Positions 28,165 to 36,375 of a stretch of DNA of 64,000 nucleotides are shown one piece after another (positions within the stretch are counted from its first letter, which is position 1; every line of letters starts with the position of its first letter). The notes below the pieces were generated by a model. The model saw only the letters and a list, made by a program, of their open reading frames with translations. It was not told where the DNA came from and searched no databases. Source of the DNA: Candidatus Mnemosynella biddleae (GTDB lineage: Archaea > Halobacteriota > Archaeoglobi > Mnemosynellales > Mnemosynellaceae); the NCBI GenBank assembly GCA_002011165.2, contig MTMI02000003.1, positions 248,001-312,000 on the forward strand. The letters run 5' to 3'. The position numbers and the translations under genes are program-made.

Positions 28165-29205
28165 TCATGGATTTATTACCACTTTTATCGGATCGCCCAC
28201 CCTGTTTTCAAAATTATCAAAAGCCTGAATCACATTCTCCAGCTTGTATCTATGTGTCACAAGCCTCTTTAGGTTAAGCTTTCCTGCCTCTGCCAATCCA
28301 AGCACGTATTTCAGTGCATTTCTTGCCTCTCCTCTCGTACCTTTTATGGTGATTCCCTTAACACTCACTTCGCCGAAGACTATTGGTGTGGGTTCCCAGC
28401 TCATTCCGAGCATTAAGAAGCGACCGCCCCTACGGAGCATCTTGATGCCCTGACTCACTGAATCTGGAGATGGTACTGTATTGATTACCAAGTCAACACC
28501 AACGTTTTTTGTGATCTCCATGGCAACTTTCACGGGATCTTCTCCTTCTCTCAGATTCACAGTTAAGTCAGCTCCAAGTTCTTCTCCAACCTTCAACCTC
28601 GATTCTCTTGTTCCAATCAGAATAACCTTCCCAGCACCCATAGCCTTTGCAACCATGAGAGACGTCAGTCCAATTGTTCCCGGACCAATCACCGCAACGG
28701 TTTCTCCTGCTTCAATTCCAATCTCCATAACGCCAAACATAGCAGTGCCAACAGAAACGGCAACCGCGCCTTCCTCGAAACTTAAATTTTCCGGTAATCT
28801 GTGAAGATTTCTTGCTGGAGCAGCCATATACTCAGCAAATCCACCGTTAACTGTAAATCCAAGAGTTCTATGCCCAGGCTTTCCATAATTTAGACAGTAG
28901 GAGTAATATCCAACTTTACAATTTGTACATTGACCGCAACCAGCGTGAGGCTCTACTGCAACTCTCTCACCAACGCTAAATCCAAGAACATTTTTCCCTA
29001 CTTCAACGATTGTCCCTGCATTCTCATGTCCCGGAATAAGGGGATACGCTATGTAATCTGGATACTGACCGTGTCTGATTTCAATATCAGTCCCGCATAT
29101 GCCTACTGCCTCCATTTTCACTAGCACTTCATCATCTCTTATTTGTGGAATCTCGAGTTCCTCAAGACTCATACGATTAGGTTCGTGTATAACAAGAGCC
29201 TTCAT
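28165..29205 (-). CDS. Zinc-dependent medium-chain alcohol dehydrogenase
   Basis: A 346-residue MDR dehydrogenase. The catalytic zinc site is GICGTDIEIRHG plus GHENAG. The structural zinc lobe is CGQCTNCKVGYYSYC with four cysteines. The NAD(P)-binding fold is VIGPGTIGL. It resembles threonine/sorbitol dehydrogenases and may oxidise a secondary alcohol or polyol. The frame starts at 29247, but MKALVIHEPNRMSL at 29205 with a GGAAGG site is the family start. It lies between the UPF0261 and enolase-superfamily genes and is probably co-transcribed with them. Confidence 0.9.
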   Translation of the reverse strand: MKALVIHEPNRMSLEELEIPQIRDDEVLVKMEAVGICGTDIEIRHGQYPDYIAYPLIPGHENAGTIVEVGKNVLGFSVGERVAVEPHAGCGQCTNCKVGYYSYCLNYGKPGHRTLGFTVNGGFAEYMAAPARNLHRLPENLSFEEGAVAVSVGTAMFGVMEIGIEAGETVAVIGPGTIGLTSLMVAKAMGAGKVILIGTRESRLKVGEELGADLTVNLREGEDPVKVAMEITKNVGVDLVINTVPSPDSVSQGIKMLRRGGRFLMLGMSWEPTPIVFGEVSVKGITIKGTRGEARNALKYVLGLAEAGKLNLKRLVTHRYKLENVIQAFDNFENRVGDPIKVVINP

Positions 29206-29296
29206 TTTTCCTTCCAAAAAACATCCCCCCAAACTATTGCACATCACTTTCCATAAAAAGTTTCTGTAAAAATGCTTTAATATGAGAATATCTTGA

Positions 29297-30544
29297 TCAG
29301 TAACTCCCTATTTTTTCTGTAATCTCATTGAAACATTTTATTACTGCTTCTGCAGTCTTATCTCCATTTATATTATCATCCACTTCAAGCAATATGACTC
29401 TGGAGCTTATTTTTTCTTTAAGAGTTTTCAAGAAGAGTTTATCGTCCTCTGGCTGATAGAGGGGACCTCCAGAGGTGTCGAGAACGGAGAAGCCCCTATG
29501 TGGTAAAACCAGTGCCACATTCCCGATACTCCTATTTAATTTTGAGGCCAGTATCTCAGCCATTTCAAGAAGCTCTTCCCTAGATAATCTCACATTGGTA
29601 TTGTAGGGATTGTGATAGTGTGTTTTTCTCCCTCTGTAAACCGAAGGTATTGACTCTGGGGGTCCGAAAACCAGATAGTTGATGCTCCCAGGAACAACAA
29701 CCAAAGGTAAACCCATCTCAACCGCATTTTCAACTCTTGGTTTCATAGGACTGTAAATATCATCGGCGAAGACTTCTCCAACCAGCTCATGAAGATTCAG
29801 ATCAAGAACTCCAATAAAAAAGCCAGTCTCTATTAGTTCCTCCATGGCTGAGCCTCCAGCGCCCGAAGCGTGGAAAACAATAGGTTCATACCCCAGCTCT
29901 TTCAATTTATTTACACACTTTCTGGTTAGGCTTCCTGTGGATCCCAACGTTGAGATTGCCACCCTTTTTTTCTCAGCATCTTCACTCAATTTCATCTCAC
30001 GAGCTCTTATCATTCCAGCAAGAGCGCTGGCAGCATTAGATAAAATGAGCTTAGAGATCGTATTTGGACCAAATTCCAAATCGGCGACGGAAAACATCAT
30101 CATTATATCCTTATACCCAATAAATGGTCTTATGTTTCCTGAAGCTACCGTGGAAACTATCACTTTCGGAATGCCTATTGGAAGATGTCGCATTGCTATT
30201 GAAGCCGCTGCTGTGCCCTGATTTCCGCCTATTCCTATAACTCCCCCCAACCTATCAAGAGTCTTCAAAAGAAACTTTCCAGCCCCCAGCCCCATAGTTT
30301 TGATGGCCTCATCACGTCTGATTTCACCAGTTCTTACTTTTTTGGCAAAATCAGAGGGATCAATGGATAGGTATCCCAAAAGCTCTTCTCTGGTAACATC
30401 AGGCTCCACTGTAGGATCACTATAGATACCCAAATCAACCATTATAGCCTCCATACCAAGGGAAAAAAATTTATTTTTTAAAAAAAGGGCTTCATCGCCC
30501 TTAGTGTCTAAGGTTGCCAATATGATTACTATACCTCTCGTCAT
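29297..30544 (-). CDS. UPF0261/Tm-1-like ATP-binding protein
   Basis: This 415-residue member of the UPF0261 (COG5441) family, which includes the N-terminal part of the plant Tm-1 resistance protein, begins IVIILATLDTKGDEALFLK. It has the nucleotide-site-like GIGGNQGTAAASIAMRHLPIGIPKVIVSTVASG and HASGAGGSAMEELIETGFFIGVLDLNLHE. Archaeal and bacterial members usually pair with a TIM-barrel 'PEP-hydrolase-like' protein. No such partner is adjacent here. The gene begins ten bases after the creatininase-like gene, so they are co-transcribed. The catalytic activity of the family is not established. Confidence 0.88.
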   Translation of the reverse strand: MTRGIVIILATLDTKGDEALFLKNKFFSLGMEAIMVDLGIYSDPTVEPDVTREELLGYLSIDPSDFAKKVRTGEIRRDEAIKTMGLGAGKFLLKTLDRLGGVIGIGGNQGTAAASIAMRHLPIGIPKVIVSTVASGNIRPFIGYKDIMMMFSVADLEFGPNTISKLILSNAASALAGMIRAREMKLSEDAEKKRVAISTLGSTGSLTRKCVNKLKELGYEPIVFHASGAGGSAMEELIETGFFIGVLDLNLHELVGEVFADDIYSPMKPRVENAVEMGLPLVVVPGSINYLVFGPPESIPSVYRGRKTHYHNPYNTNVRLSREELLEMAEILASKLNRSIGNVALVLPHRGFSVLDTSGGPLYQPEDDKLFLKTLKEKISSRVILLEVDDNINGDKTAEAVIKCFNEITEKIGSY

Positions 30545-30554
30545 AGTTAAAGCT

Positions 30555-31421
30555 TTATACTTTGAATGCTCTCTCTGGAAAGTCTCTCACACGAGCGATT
30601 ACATCAACCTTTTTGAGTTCTTCTGCAAATGCTGCTAGGTGATCCGATATTCTCTCCACCATTGCCTTACCGCCCTCAGGAGTTCCTGTGAATGGATCTC
30701 CAATAGTAGCATTATCGCTGTACTCATGATGTTCAAGCGGTATCCATATGTTTTCACTTCCCATGAACTCTATTGTCGGTGTACCATCTGTTTTGATGAA
30801 TTTCTCTCCCAGCCACTTGGGTGCATGGATGCTTCTGGGTTGAGCTCTTTCCATCTTCACAAGCTCAGGCTTGTAGTACATTAAGATAGCAGTTTCCTCT
30901 TCTCCAGAATGCCATCCCGGAGCATCCTCTGGTGGAGATTTGAAAAGATCTTTTATCAGCTTTATGTCACGTTCTGTGGGCACTTTGTACCATACTGGTA
31001 AAGCGCCGGTATCATACCTTAAAGCCCTAAGTGCATCGTCCATGACTTTAGTGTTGGAGCCATGGTGAGACACAAATATCAGTTTGTTAAAGCCATGATA
31101 TACCAAGCTTCGGCCTATGTCGTACAGAACGTTTCTAAATGTATCCCCACGGAGAGTTATTGAGCCATAACCTCCGTTAACCTCTCCCATGTGATGTGGA
31201 GAGTAACCATATGGCATCAATGGCGCATGTGGAACATTACCCTTCTCAGAGGCTTTCTCTACCACAGCCATAGTTACATAGCTATCTGTCCCAAGAGGTA
31301 TATGTGGACCATGCTTTTCACAACTACCGATCGGTATGAGTACCACGTCTGTCTCTTTCAACCACTCTTGAACCTCAACAAAACTGCACTCCAATAAATT
31401 ATAAGGTCTATTTGCAGCCAT
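30555..31421 (-). CDS. Creatininase-family amidohydrolase-like protein
   Basis: A 288-residue protein of the creatininase superfamily. The metal-binding motifs are present: IPIGSCEKHGPHIPLGTDSY gives E, H and D ligands, FVSHHGSN the next His, and HSGEEETAIL the last Glu. The superfamily has cyclic-amide hydrolases, MftE-type peptidases and the FAPy deformylase ArfB. Linear cyclic-amide hydrolysis of an unknown compound is the likeliest role. It leads the four-gene minus-strand operon, starting with ATG after GGAGGG. It diverges from the ferredoxin-AOR operon. Confidence 0.88.
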   Translation of the reverse strand: MAANRPYNLLECSFVEVQEWLKETDVVLIPIGSCEKHGPHIPLGTDSYVTMAVVEKASEKGNVPHAPLMPYGYSPHHMGEVNGGYGSITLRGDTFRNVLYDIGRSLVYHGFNKLIFVSHHGSNTKVMDDALRALRYDTGALPVWYKVPTERDIKLIKDLFKSPPEDAPGWHSGEEETAILMYYKPELVKMERAQPRSIHAPKWLGEKFIKTDGTPTIEFMGSENIWIPLEHHEYSDNATIGDPFTGTPEGGKAMVERISDHLAAFAEELKKVDVIARVRDFPERAFKV

Positions 31422-31666
31422 TATACGGCTCCCTCCTAAACTGATTGACGGGTTTAGTAGGAGAATTTGTTAAGAAAGTTTATTTATAAAAAGTTATTGG
31501 TGTTAAGAGTAGTAAAACATAATTTCTTGGGAAAAATGATTTGTTTATTTTGATTTGATAGTCTTAGATTGAGACCTAAGAGACAAAAAGTTTAAAGTAA
31601 TGAAATTAAAACTAATAAAGATTAAAATTTCAATTTCAGAACTGAGAAGAGAGGGAGGGGGAAAAT
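31422..31666. promoter_or_regulatory. Divergent control region between the catabolic and AOR operons
   Basis: This 245-base AT-rich region separates two operons reading away from each other. A minus-strand TATA-like TTTATAAATAAA is at about 31480-31492. An inverted repeat TCTTAG (31562-31567) / CTAAGA (31576-31581) with an 8-base spacer could be an operator. Several A/T-rich blocks at 31590-31630 could be TATA boxes for the plus strand. No known regulator motif was recognised. Confidence 0.4.
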
Positions 31667-32080
31667 TTGAGAAAAAAACTTGTGATTAAAGATATTGAAC
31701 GCTGTGTTGGATGTGGGCTCTGCATGTATGCCTGCTCAAGAAAAAATGCTAAAAAACCTGAAATAGGAGTTGGTTCTTCTGGAATTCTTCCGATGAGTTT
31801 AAGTGGTTTTGAAAGAGGAGCAGCAATAATAGTTTGTAGAGCGTGTGAAGACCCTCCCTGCGCTCAAGTTTGTCCAACAGGAGCTTTAAAACCTAGAAAA
31901 GGTGGAGGAGTGATTTATAGAGAGAATTTATGTATTGGATGCGGAAATTGTATTGAATCGTGCACGATTGGTGCAATCTTCGAAAGAGATGATGGTAAAA
32001 TTGCTGTTTGTGTTCATTGCGGATACTGCGTTAAGTTCTGTCCTCATGGGGTCCTAAGTTATGAGGAGGTTGAGTCATGA
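31667..32080 (+). CDS. Polyferredoxin-like 4Fe-4S protein partner of AOR
   Basis: A 137-residue iron-sulfur protein with four clusters' worth of cysteine motifs: CVGCGLCMYAC, CRACEDPPCAQVCP, CIGCGNCIESC and CVHCGYCVKFCP. It resembles the electron-transfer subunits encoded next to AOR-family enzymes and the DmsB/YdhY type. It should accept electrons from the downstream aldehyde oxidoreductase. A TTG start at 31667 follows the strong GGGAGGGGG site by about five bases. Its stop overlaps the next ATG by four bases (ATGA). Confidence 0.88.
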   Translation: MRKKLVIKDIERCVGCGLCMYACSRKNAKKPEIGVGSSGILPMSLSGFERGAAIIVCRACEDPPCAQVCPTGALKPRKGGGVIYRENLCIGCGNCIESCTIGAIFERDDGKIAVCVHCGYCVKFCPHGVLSYEEVES

Positions 32081-33819
32081 GATCAAAAGTTCTGAAGATC
32101 GATCTTTCGAATTACAGCTATGAGATTGAAGACAGAAGAGATCTTTTCGAAAAATGGATCGGAGGTACTGGAGTTGCTCTTCAGCTTTTAAAAGAGGAAA
32201 TGGATAAGGATGCAGATCCCCTGAGCGAAGATAACGTTATAGTCTTTGCAACAGGTCCTTTCACTCCAGCTTATCCCTTCGCCTCGAAAACAGTTGCAAT
32301 GTTCAAGAGTCCGCTTACTGGAAACCTTGGAGAGAGCCACGCAGGAGGGAGAACTGCAACAAGTATCGCAAATGCGGGATATGGAGCCATAGTGATAAAA
32401 GGAAAGAGTGAAAAGCCTATCTATGTCGTTATCAACGAGGATGAAGTGCATTTCAGAGATGGGAGGGTTATCTGGGGGATCTCGGATTCGCTGATTACTG
32501 GAAGAATCATTGCAGAAAAAGAGGGTGGTAGAGGACTCAGGACGATAATGAGAATTGGAGGAGCTGGAGAGAGGCTCGTGAGATATGCATGCGTTACAAC
32601 GGAGACATACAGACACTTCGGAAGACTGGGGCTCGGTGCGGTTTTCGGAAGCAAACAACTCAAAGCTCTCGTGATTATAGGAAGGAGAAGATACAAGCCG
32701 GTGGACTCAAAAGGATACAGAGAAATTTACAAAGAGATCTACGACAAAGCGGTCTCTTCAGATGTTATGAGCAAATATCATCTTTTGGGAACTGCTGAAA
32801 ACGTTCTTCCTCTAAACGAGATAGGTGGTCTTCCGACAATGAATCTCAAAACTTCGAGATTTGAGAATGCTGATGAGATAAGTGGAGAATCTCTAGCTGA
32901 ATTCAACTTAGGAAGAAGAATTGCGTGTAACCATTGTCCTACAGCATGTATCCACATAGCAGTTCTTAAAGAGCCCTATGAAGATGAGCCCTATTTCATG
33001 AAGACCAAGATGATTTCATATGACTACGAGCTGATCTACGCTCTTGGCTCGATGATTGGAATAAAGAGTAGAGAAGATCTTCTGAAGATTATCCATAAAG
33101 TTGAAACATACGGATTAGATGCCATGAGCACCGGCGTTTCCTTGGCTTGGGCAACTGAAGCTCTTGAAAGGGGTCTTCTCTCTGAGAGGGATACAATTGT
33201 TCCTCTGAAGTTCTCCTACGCTGAAGGGTATTTGAGGGCGATTGACTTTATAGTAGAGCAACCCAATGACTTCTACAGAGCTCTGGCCCAAGGAGTGAGA
33301 GTGGCGTCCTCAATTTACGGTGGAGAGGAATTTGCTCTTCAGTTCTGTGGAAATGAGATGCCCGGATATCACACTGGATATGGTGCCCATCTTGGATATC
33401 TTACTGGATTGAGGCACAGTCATCTTGATTCCGCAGGCTACAGTATAGATCAAAAGGTGAAAGATTACACGCCCGAAACTCTCGTGGATTCCTTAGTCAA
33501 GGAGGAGAGCTGGAGACAGATTCTCTCAAGTCTAGTTGTGTGTTTCTTCTCGAGAGGAATTTACACACCAGATATTGTTTCAAGAGCTTTCAAGCCATTA
33601 GGAGTTGAGATAACTGAAGAAGAACTGAAAGCTAAGGGAGAAGAGATATACAAAGAAAAGCTTAGGCTCAAAAAAGAACTTGGATTCAAAGAAGAGCACA
33701 TGAGACTTCCAGAGAGAGTTTTCGAGACCGAAACGCTGAGGGGTATGTTGAAAAAAGAGTTCTTCGAACAGGCAATAAGTTACTACCTCAACAAGTATTT
33801 CCGAGAGAGGACAGAATGA
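32077..33819 (+). CDS. Aldehyde ferredoxin oxidoreductase family protein
   Basis: This 580-residue tungsten (or molybdenum) bis-pterin enzyme is in the AOR family. The 4Fe-4S ligands are C-x2-C-x3-C (C284, C287 and C291, in CNHCPTAC) with the fourth at about C489. The N-terminal beta domain has GGTGVALQLL and GPFTPAYPFASKTV, and pterin-binding parts GESHAGGRTATSIANAGYG and HLDSAGYS are present. AOR enzymes oxidise aldehydes to acids with ferredoxin, but others act on acids or aromatic thioesters, so the substrate is open. The upstream ferredoxin is its partner. The 3' end overlaps the convergent THEP1 gene by 32 bases. Confidence 0.9.
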   Translation: MRSKVLKIDLSNYSYEIEDRRDLFEKWIGGTGVALQLLKEEMDKDADPLSEDNVIVFATGPFTPAYPFASKTVAMFKSPLTGNLGESHAGGRTATSIANAGYGAIVIKGKSEKPIYVVINEDEVHFRDGRVIWGISDSLITGRIIAEKEGGRGLRTIMRIGGAGERLVRYACVTTETYRHFGRLGLGAVFGSKQLKALVIIGRRRYKPVDSKGYREIYKEIYDKAVSSDVMSKYHLLGTAENVLPLNEIGGLPTMNLKTSRFENADEISGESLAEFNLGRRIACNHCPTACIHIAVLKEPYEDEPYFMKTKMISYDYELIYALGSMIGIKSREDLLKIIHKVETYGLDAMSTGVSLAWATEALERGLLSERDTIVPLKFSYAEGYLRAIDFIVEQPNDFYRALAQGVRVASSIYGGEEFALQFCGNEMPGYHTGYGAHLGYLTGLRHSHLDSAGYSIDQKVKDYTPETLVDSLVKEESWRQILSSLVVCFFSRGIYTPDIVSRAFKPLGVEITEEELKAKGEEIYKEKLRLKKELGFKEEHMRLPERVFETETLRGMLKKEFFEQAISYYLNKYFRERTE

Positions 33820-34339
33820 GTGATGTAAGCTTATCTACAAGTTCGTCTCTATTTTCGGGAGTTACATAGAATAAGAGGGCGTCCTTTCTTCTCTTAATTT
33901 TTCCAATAAAATCAAGATTTGATTTTTCATGAATGACTGCTAAAAGAGGTTTTTCTGAGTTCAGAGCATTTTCAACTGCCTTTTTAAACTCTTCGCTATA
34001 TATCTCCATCGGAGCTATCTCGTCAATAACGATGATATCATCCTCTTCGAGAGCTCTTCTGATGGCAATTTGAGTCATTTCATCCACATTTCTCACATTA
34101 ACTCTGTATTTTCCCACTTTAGGTCCTCTTTCATTTACGTGAGCCAGAATTTTTGAGTTTCCACTCTTCAAATCAACCATCATAAATCCAACTCTAACTT
34201 TCCCTTCTCTTAGCTCTGGACAAAAGATTCCTCCAACTTTGAGACCCTTTTCCTTAAGTCGAGAGATGACTTTCGAGACAAGTGTGGTTTTCCCGCATCC
34301 CGGCTTCCCTGTGAGGAGAAAATTATTTGGCATGAGCAT
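33788..34339 (-). CDS. THEP1-type nucleoside-triphosphatase
   Basis: This 183-residue P-loop NTPase of the THEP1 (UPF0071) family has Walker A GKPGCGKTT near the start and Walker B IIVIDEIAPMEIYSEEF with the DExx variant. AVIHEKSN and KRRKDALLFYVTPENRDEL are also conserved. Family members are small, monomeric, thermophilic nucleotide hydrolases of uncertain cell role. The ATGs at 34339 and 34333 are both possible. tRNA-Gln lies 10 bases upstream on the same strand. Confidence 0.9.
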   Translation of the reverse strand: MLMPNNFLLTGKPGCGKTTLVSKVISRLKEKGLKVGGIFCPELREGKVRVGFMMVDLKSGNSKILAHVNERGPKVGKYRVNVRNVDEMTQIAIRRALEEDDIIVIDEIAPMEIYSEEFKKAVENALNSEKPLLAVIHEKSNLDFIGKIKRRKDALLFYVTPENRDELVDKLTSLILSSLGNTC

Positions 34340-34349
34340 GAAAAGTGAA

Positions 34350-34422
34350 TAGCCCGGGGCGGATTCGAACCGCCGTCGCGGGATCCAGAGTCCCGCATGA
34401 TTGACCGCTACACCACCGGGCT
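34350..34422 (-). tRNA. tRNA-Gln (anticodon CTG)
   Basis: A 73-base cloverleaf read on the minus strand. The acceptor AGCCCGG pairs with CCGGGCT, with discriminator A. The anticodon arm is CGGGA-CTCTGGA-TCCCG, giving CUG after U33. The T arm is GGCGG-TTCGAAT-CCGCC. There is no intron and no encoded CCA. It lies just upstream of THEP1. Confidence 0.95.
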
Positions 34423-34485
34423 TCAGATGAGATACTTGACTTCACTTTTTAAAAACTTTCTCCAAAATATTTATCATGTTTAAAA

Positions 34486-34761
34486 ATGAGTATTTCAAAG
34501 TCCATGAAACTCGAAGAGCTTAGGATAGAATTTGCAAAGCCAATATGTATATGCAAAGCATGCCCCTCCTACCCAAAGGAGGGTGCCGCATTCTGCAGAG
34601 CTGGAAAAAGCGAGAAGGAAATTCAGAAAGAATACTGCATATGTTATAGATGCTGGGTCTATAGAAGTGATGGACTTAAAGGAGAGTTCTTCTGTGCTGA
34701 AGGAAAGGCAAGAGAGGACTTTTGGGAAGAAATTAAGAAAAAAGAAAAAGATATCAAATAA
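34486..34761 (+). CDS. DUF2769 family cysteine-rich protein
   Basis: A 91-residue protein with the DUF2769 cysteine pattern: [13 protein letters not shown] followed by CRAGKSE, then CICYRCWVY, and finally FFCAEGKA. The paired cysteines suggest a zinc or iron-sulfur site. The family is archaeal and of unknown function. A promoter-like region precedes it (TTTAAAAAC, TTTATCATGTTTAAA). The last eight bases overlap the convergent asd gene. Confidence 0.85.
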   Translation: MSISKSMKLEELRIEFAKPICICKACPSYPKEGAAFCRAGKSEKEIQKEYCICYRCWVYRSDGLKGEFFCAEGKAREDFWEEIKKKEKDIK

Positions 34762-35773
34762 TTCCTTTCTTCACCATAAGCTCAGCGTTAAGAACTGAAG
34801 CACCTGCAGCCCCTCTGATCGTGTTATGTGAAAGACATATGTAGCGAATTCCCTCCCTGACTCTCCCTACAGTGACGCTCATTCCATTTTCTGCATTTCT
34901 GTCCAATCTTGTCTGAGGTCTGTCAACTTCTTCTCTCACAATAATTGGATGTTTTGGCGCAGAAGGTGTATCAATGCTCCTGAAATCTTTGAAAACCTTT
35001 TTCACCTCTTCTGGAGTTGGATTCTCATGCATTCTTGCAAAAACTGCTTCAAGATGTCCATCAATTACGGGCACTCTATTGCACGAAGCTAGAATGTCTA
35101 TTTCGGCAAATTTTACCTTCTCCCCATCGAATTCTCCAAGAAGTTTCTTGCTTTCTGTTTCAATCTTCTCCTCTTCTTTCGCAATATATGGGATTATATT
35201 ATCGAGGATTGCCATTGACGGAACTCCCTCGTAACCAGCTCCAGAGACGGCCTGCATGGTTACAACTCTGACCTCATGTAATCCGAATTGCATAAGTGGT
35301 TTAAGAGTTATCACGAGGCCTATTGTGGAGCAATTCGGATTTGTGACTATGAAGCCGTCCCACTTTCTTTTCTTCCTCTGTATATCAATGAGACCAAGGT
35401 GATCTGCGTTAACCTCAGGGATGACGAGAGGAATATCATCCTCCATCCTATATGCTGAAGCATTGCTTGCAACCACAAAACCGCTTTCAGCAAATAACGG
35501 TTCCACTTTCTTGGCTTCATCACTCGGAAGAGCCGAGAAAACTATATCGCAGTCCATCTTCTTTGGATCCGGAGCTACGAGTTCTAAATCCGTAACTTCC
35601 TCGGGAATGGGTGTTTCAAGTCTCCAGACTGCACCTTCACTGTATTTTTTACCCACGTTTCTTTCTGAAGCCGAGATTGCTGTAATCTCGAACCAAGGGT
35701 GAGAGGAAAGTAGTTGTATAAAGCGCTGACCCACAGCTCCAGTAGACCCGAGAATTCCAACTCTATATCTCAT
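34754..35773 (-). CDS. asd: Aspartate-semialdehyde dehydrogenase
   Basis: This 339-residue enzyme reduces aspartyl phosphate to aspartate semialdehyde for Lys/Thr/Met synthesis. It is the archaeal/fungal-type enzyme: NAD(P)-binding [14 protein letters not shown], substrate/catalytic Cys in [12 protein letters not shown], and [10 protein letters not shown]. The catalytic His is probably within the conserved DGHLEAVFA loop. A 2x[4Fe-4S] ferredoxin gene precedes it with only four bases between the stop and the ATG, so the two are co-transcribed. Confidence 0.93.
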   Translation of the reverse strand: MRYRVGILGSTGAVGQRFIQLLSSHPWFEITAISASERNVGKKYSEGAVWRLETPIPEEVTDLELVAPDPKKMDCDIVFSALPSDEAKKVEPLFAESGFVVASNASAYRMEDDIPLVIPEVNADHLGLIDIQRKKRKWDGFIVTNPNCSTIGLVITLKPLMQFGLHEVRVVTMQAVSGAGYEGVPSMAILDNIIPYIAKEEEKIETESKKLLGEFDGEKVKFAEIDILASCNRVPVIDGHLEAVFARMHENPTPEEVKKVFKDFRSIDTPSAPKHPIIVREEVDRPQTRLDRNAENGMSVTVGRVREGIRYICLSHNTIRGAAGASVLNAELMVKKGII

Positions 35774-35777
35774 GTTC

Positions 35778-35948
35778 TCAGAGAGTTATTGCCCCTTCTG
35801 GGCATGCATCAACACAGCTTCCACACTCAACACAGGCATCTTCATCTATCACTGCCTTCTCATTCTCAATAGTTATTGCTCCAACCGGACATGCTTCCAC
35901 ACATTCTCCACATCCCTTACATTTTGAAGTATCCACAACAGCTGGCAT
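35778..35948 (-). CDS. Small 2x[4Fe-4S] ferredoxin
   Basis: A 56-residue protein not long enough for most gene finders. Two symmetrical clusters are present: [12 protein letters not shown] and [12 protein letters not shown]. These make a classical bacterial-type ferredoxin. The ATG at 35948 stands nine bases from a perfect GGAGGT. It is the first gene of a two-gene unit with asd. It could supply low-potential electrons to AOR or other oxidoreductases. Confidence 0.93.
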   Translation of the reverse strand: MPAVVDTSKCKGCGECVEACPVGAITIENEKAVIDEDACVECGSCVDACPEGAITL

Positions 35949-36100
35949 CTTTATCCAACCTCCTTGAATTTTGTGATGAATTTAGATTTTCTCACCATAT
36001 TTTTAGTTTTTGCTTTACTTCCTCTATTCCTATTACTCAAATTCTTTCAATGAAATGAACTATAAATGCAACTCTGTATCATCGAAAAGAAAAGAAAATG

Positions 36101-36200
36101 TTATATAATGGATGTGAAAGAAAAAAAGATAGAGTCCTACATCAACCCAGACCCCCAGACAGGAAGGGCCCTCTCGGCCCTTCTAAATTTCTTTCTTTTT
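36101..36200 (+). ncRNA. Candidate small RNA gene with TATA box, conserved 17-mer and terminator-like hairpin
   Basis: A strong TATA box, TTATATAA, is at 36101-36108. About 26 bases on, a likely transcription start (near 36131) leads into CCCAGACCCCCAGACAG at 36146-36162. A 7-base-pair perfect hairpin follows, AAGGGCC-ctctc-GGCCCTT (36164-36182, extendable by two pairs). It is followed by a T-rich tract (TTTCTTTCTTTTTCTTTT) typical of archaeal termination. No good open frame exists here. The RNA would be about 55-75 bases. The same 17-mer recurs at 55139. Confidence 0.55.
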
Positions 36201-36375
36201 CTTTTGCCTTCTTTTCTCCTCTGAGAGATTTATATTGATATTTGTTACTTGTTTCCACTTATTTTCAAATTTGATGTATCCAAACTTCATTAAAATTACA
36301 TATTTTGTTGTTTTTTTACATGAGACTTCTGTACTCGTCCCTCAGAAGAGATTGTGATCTCTAAATAAAAATGAT

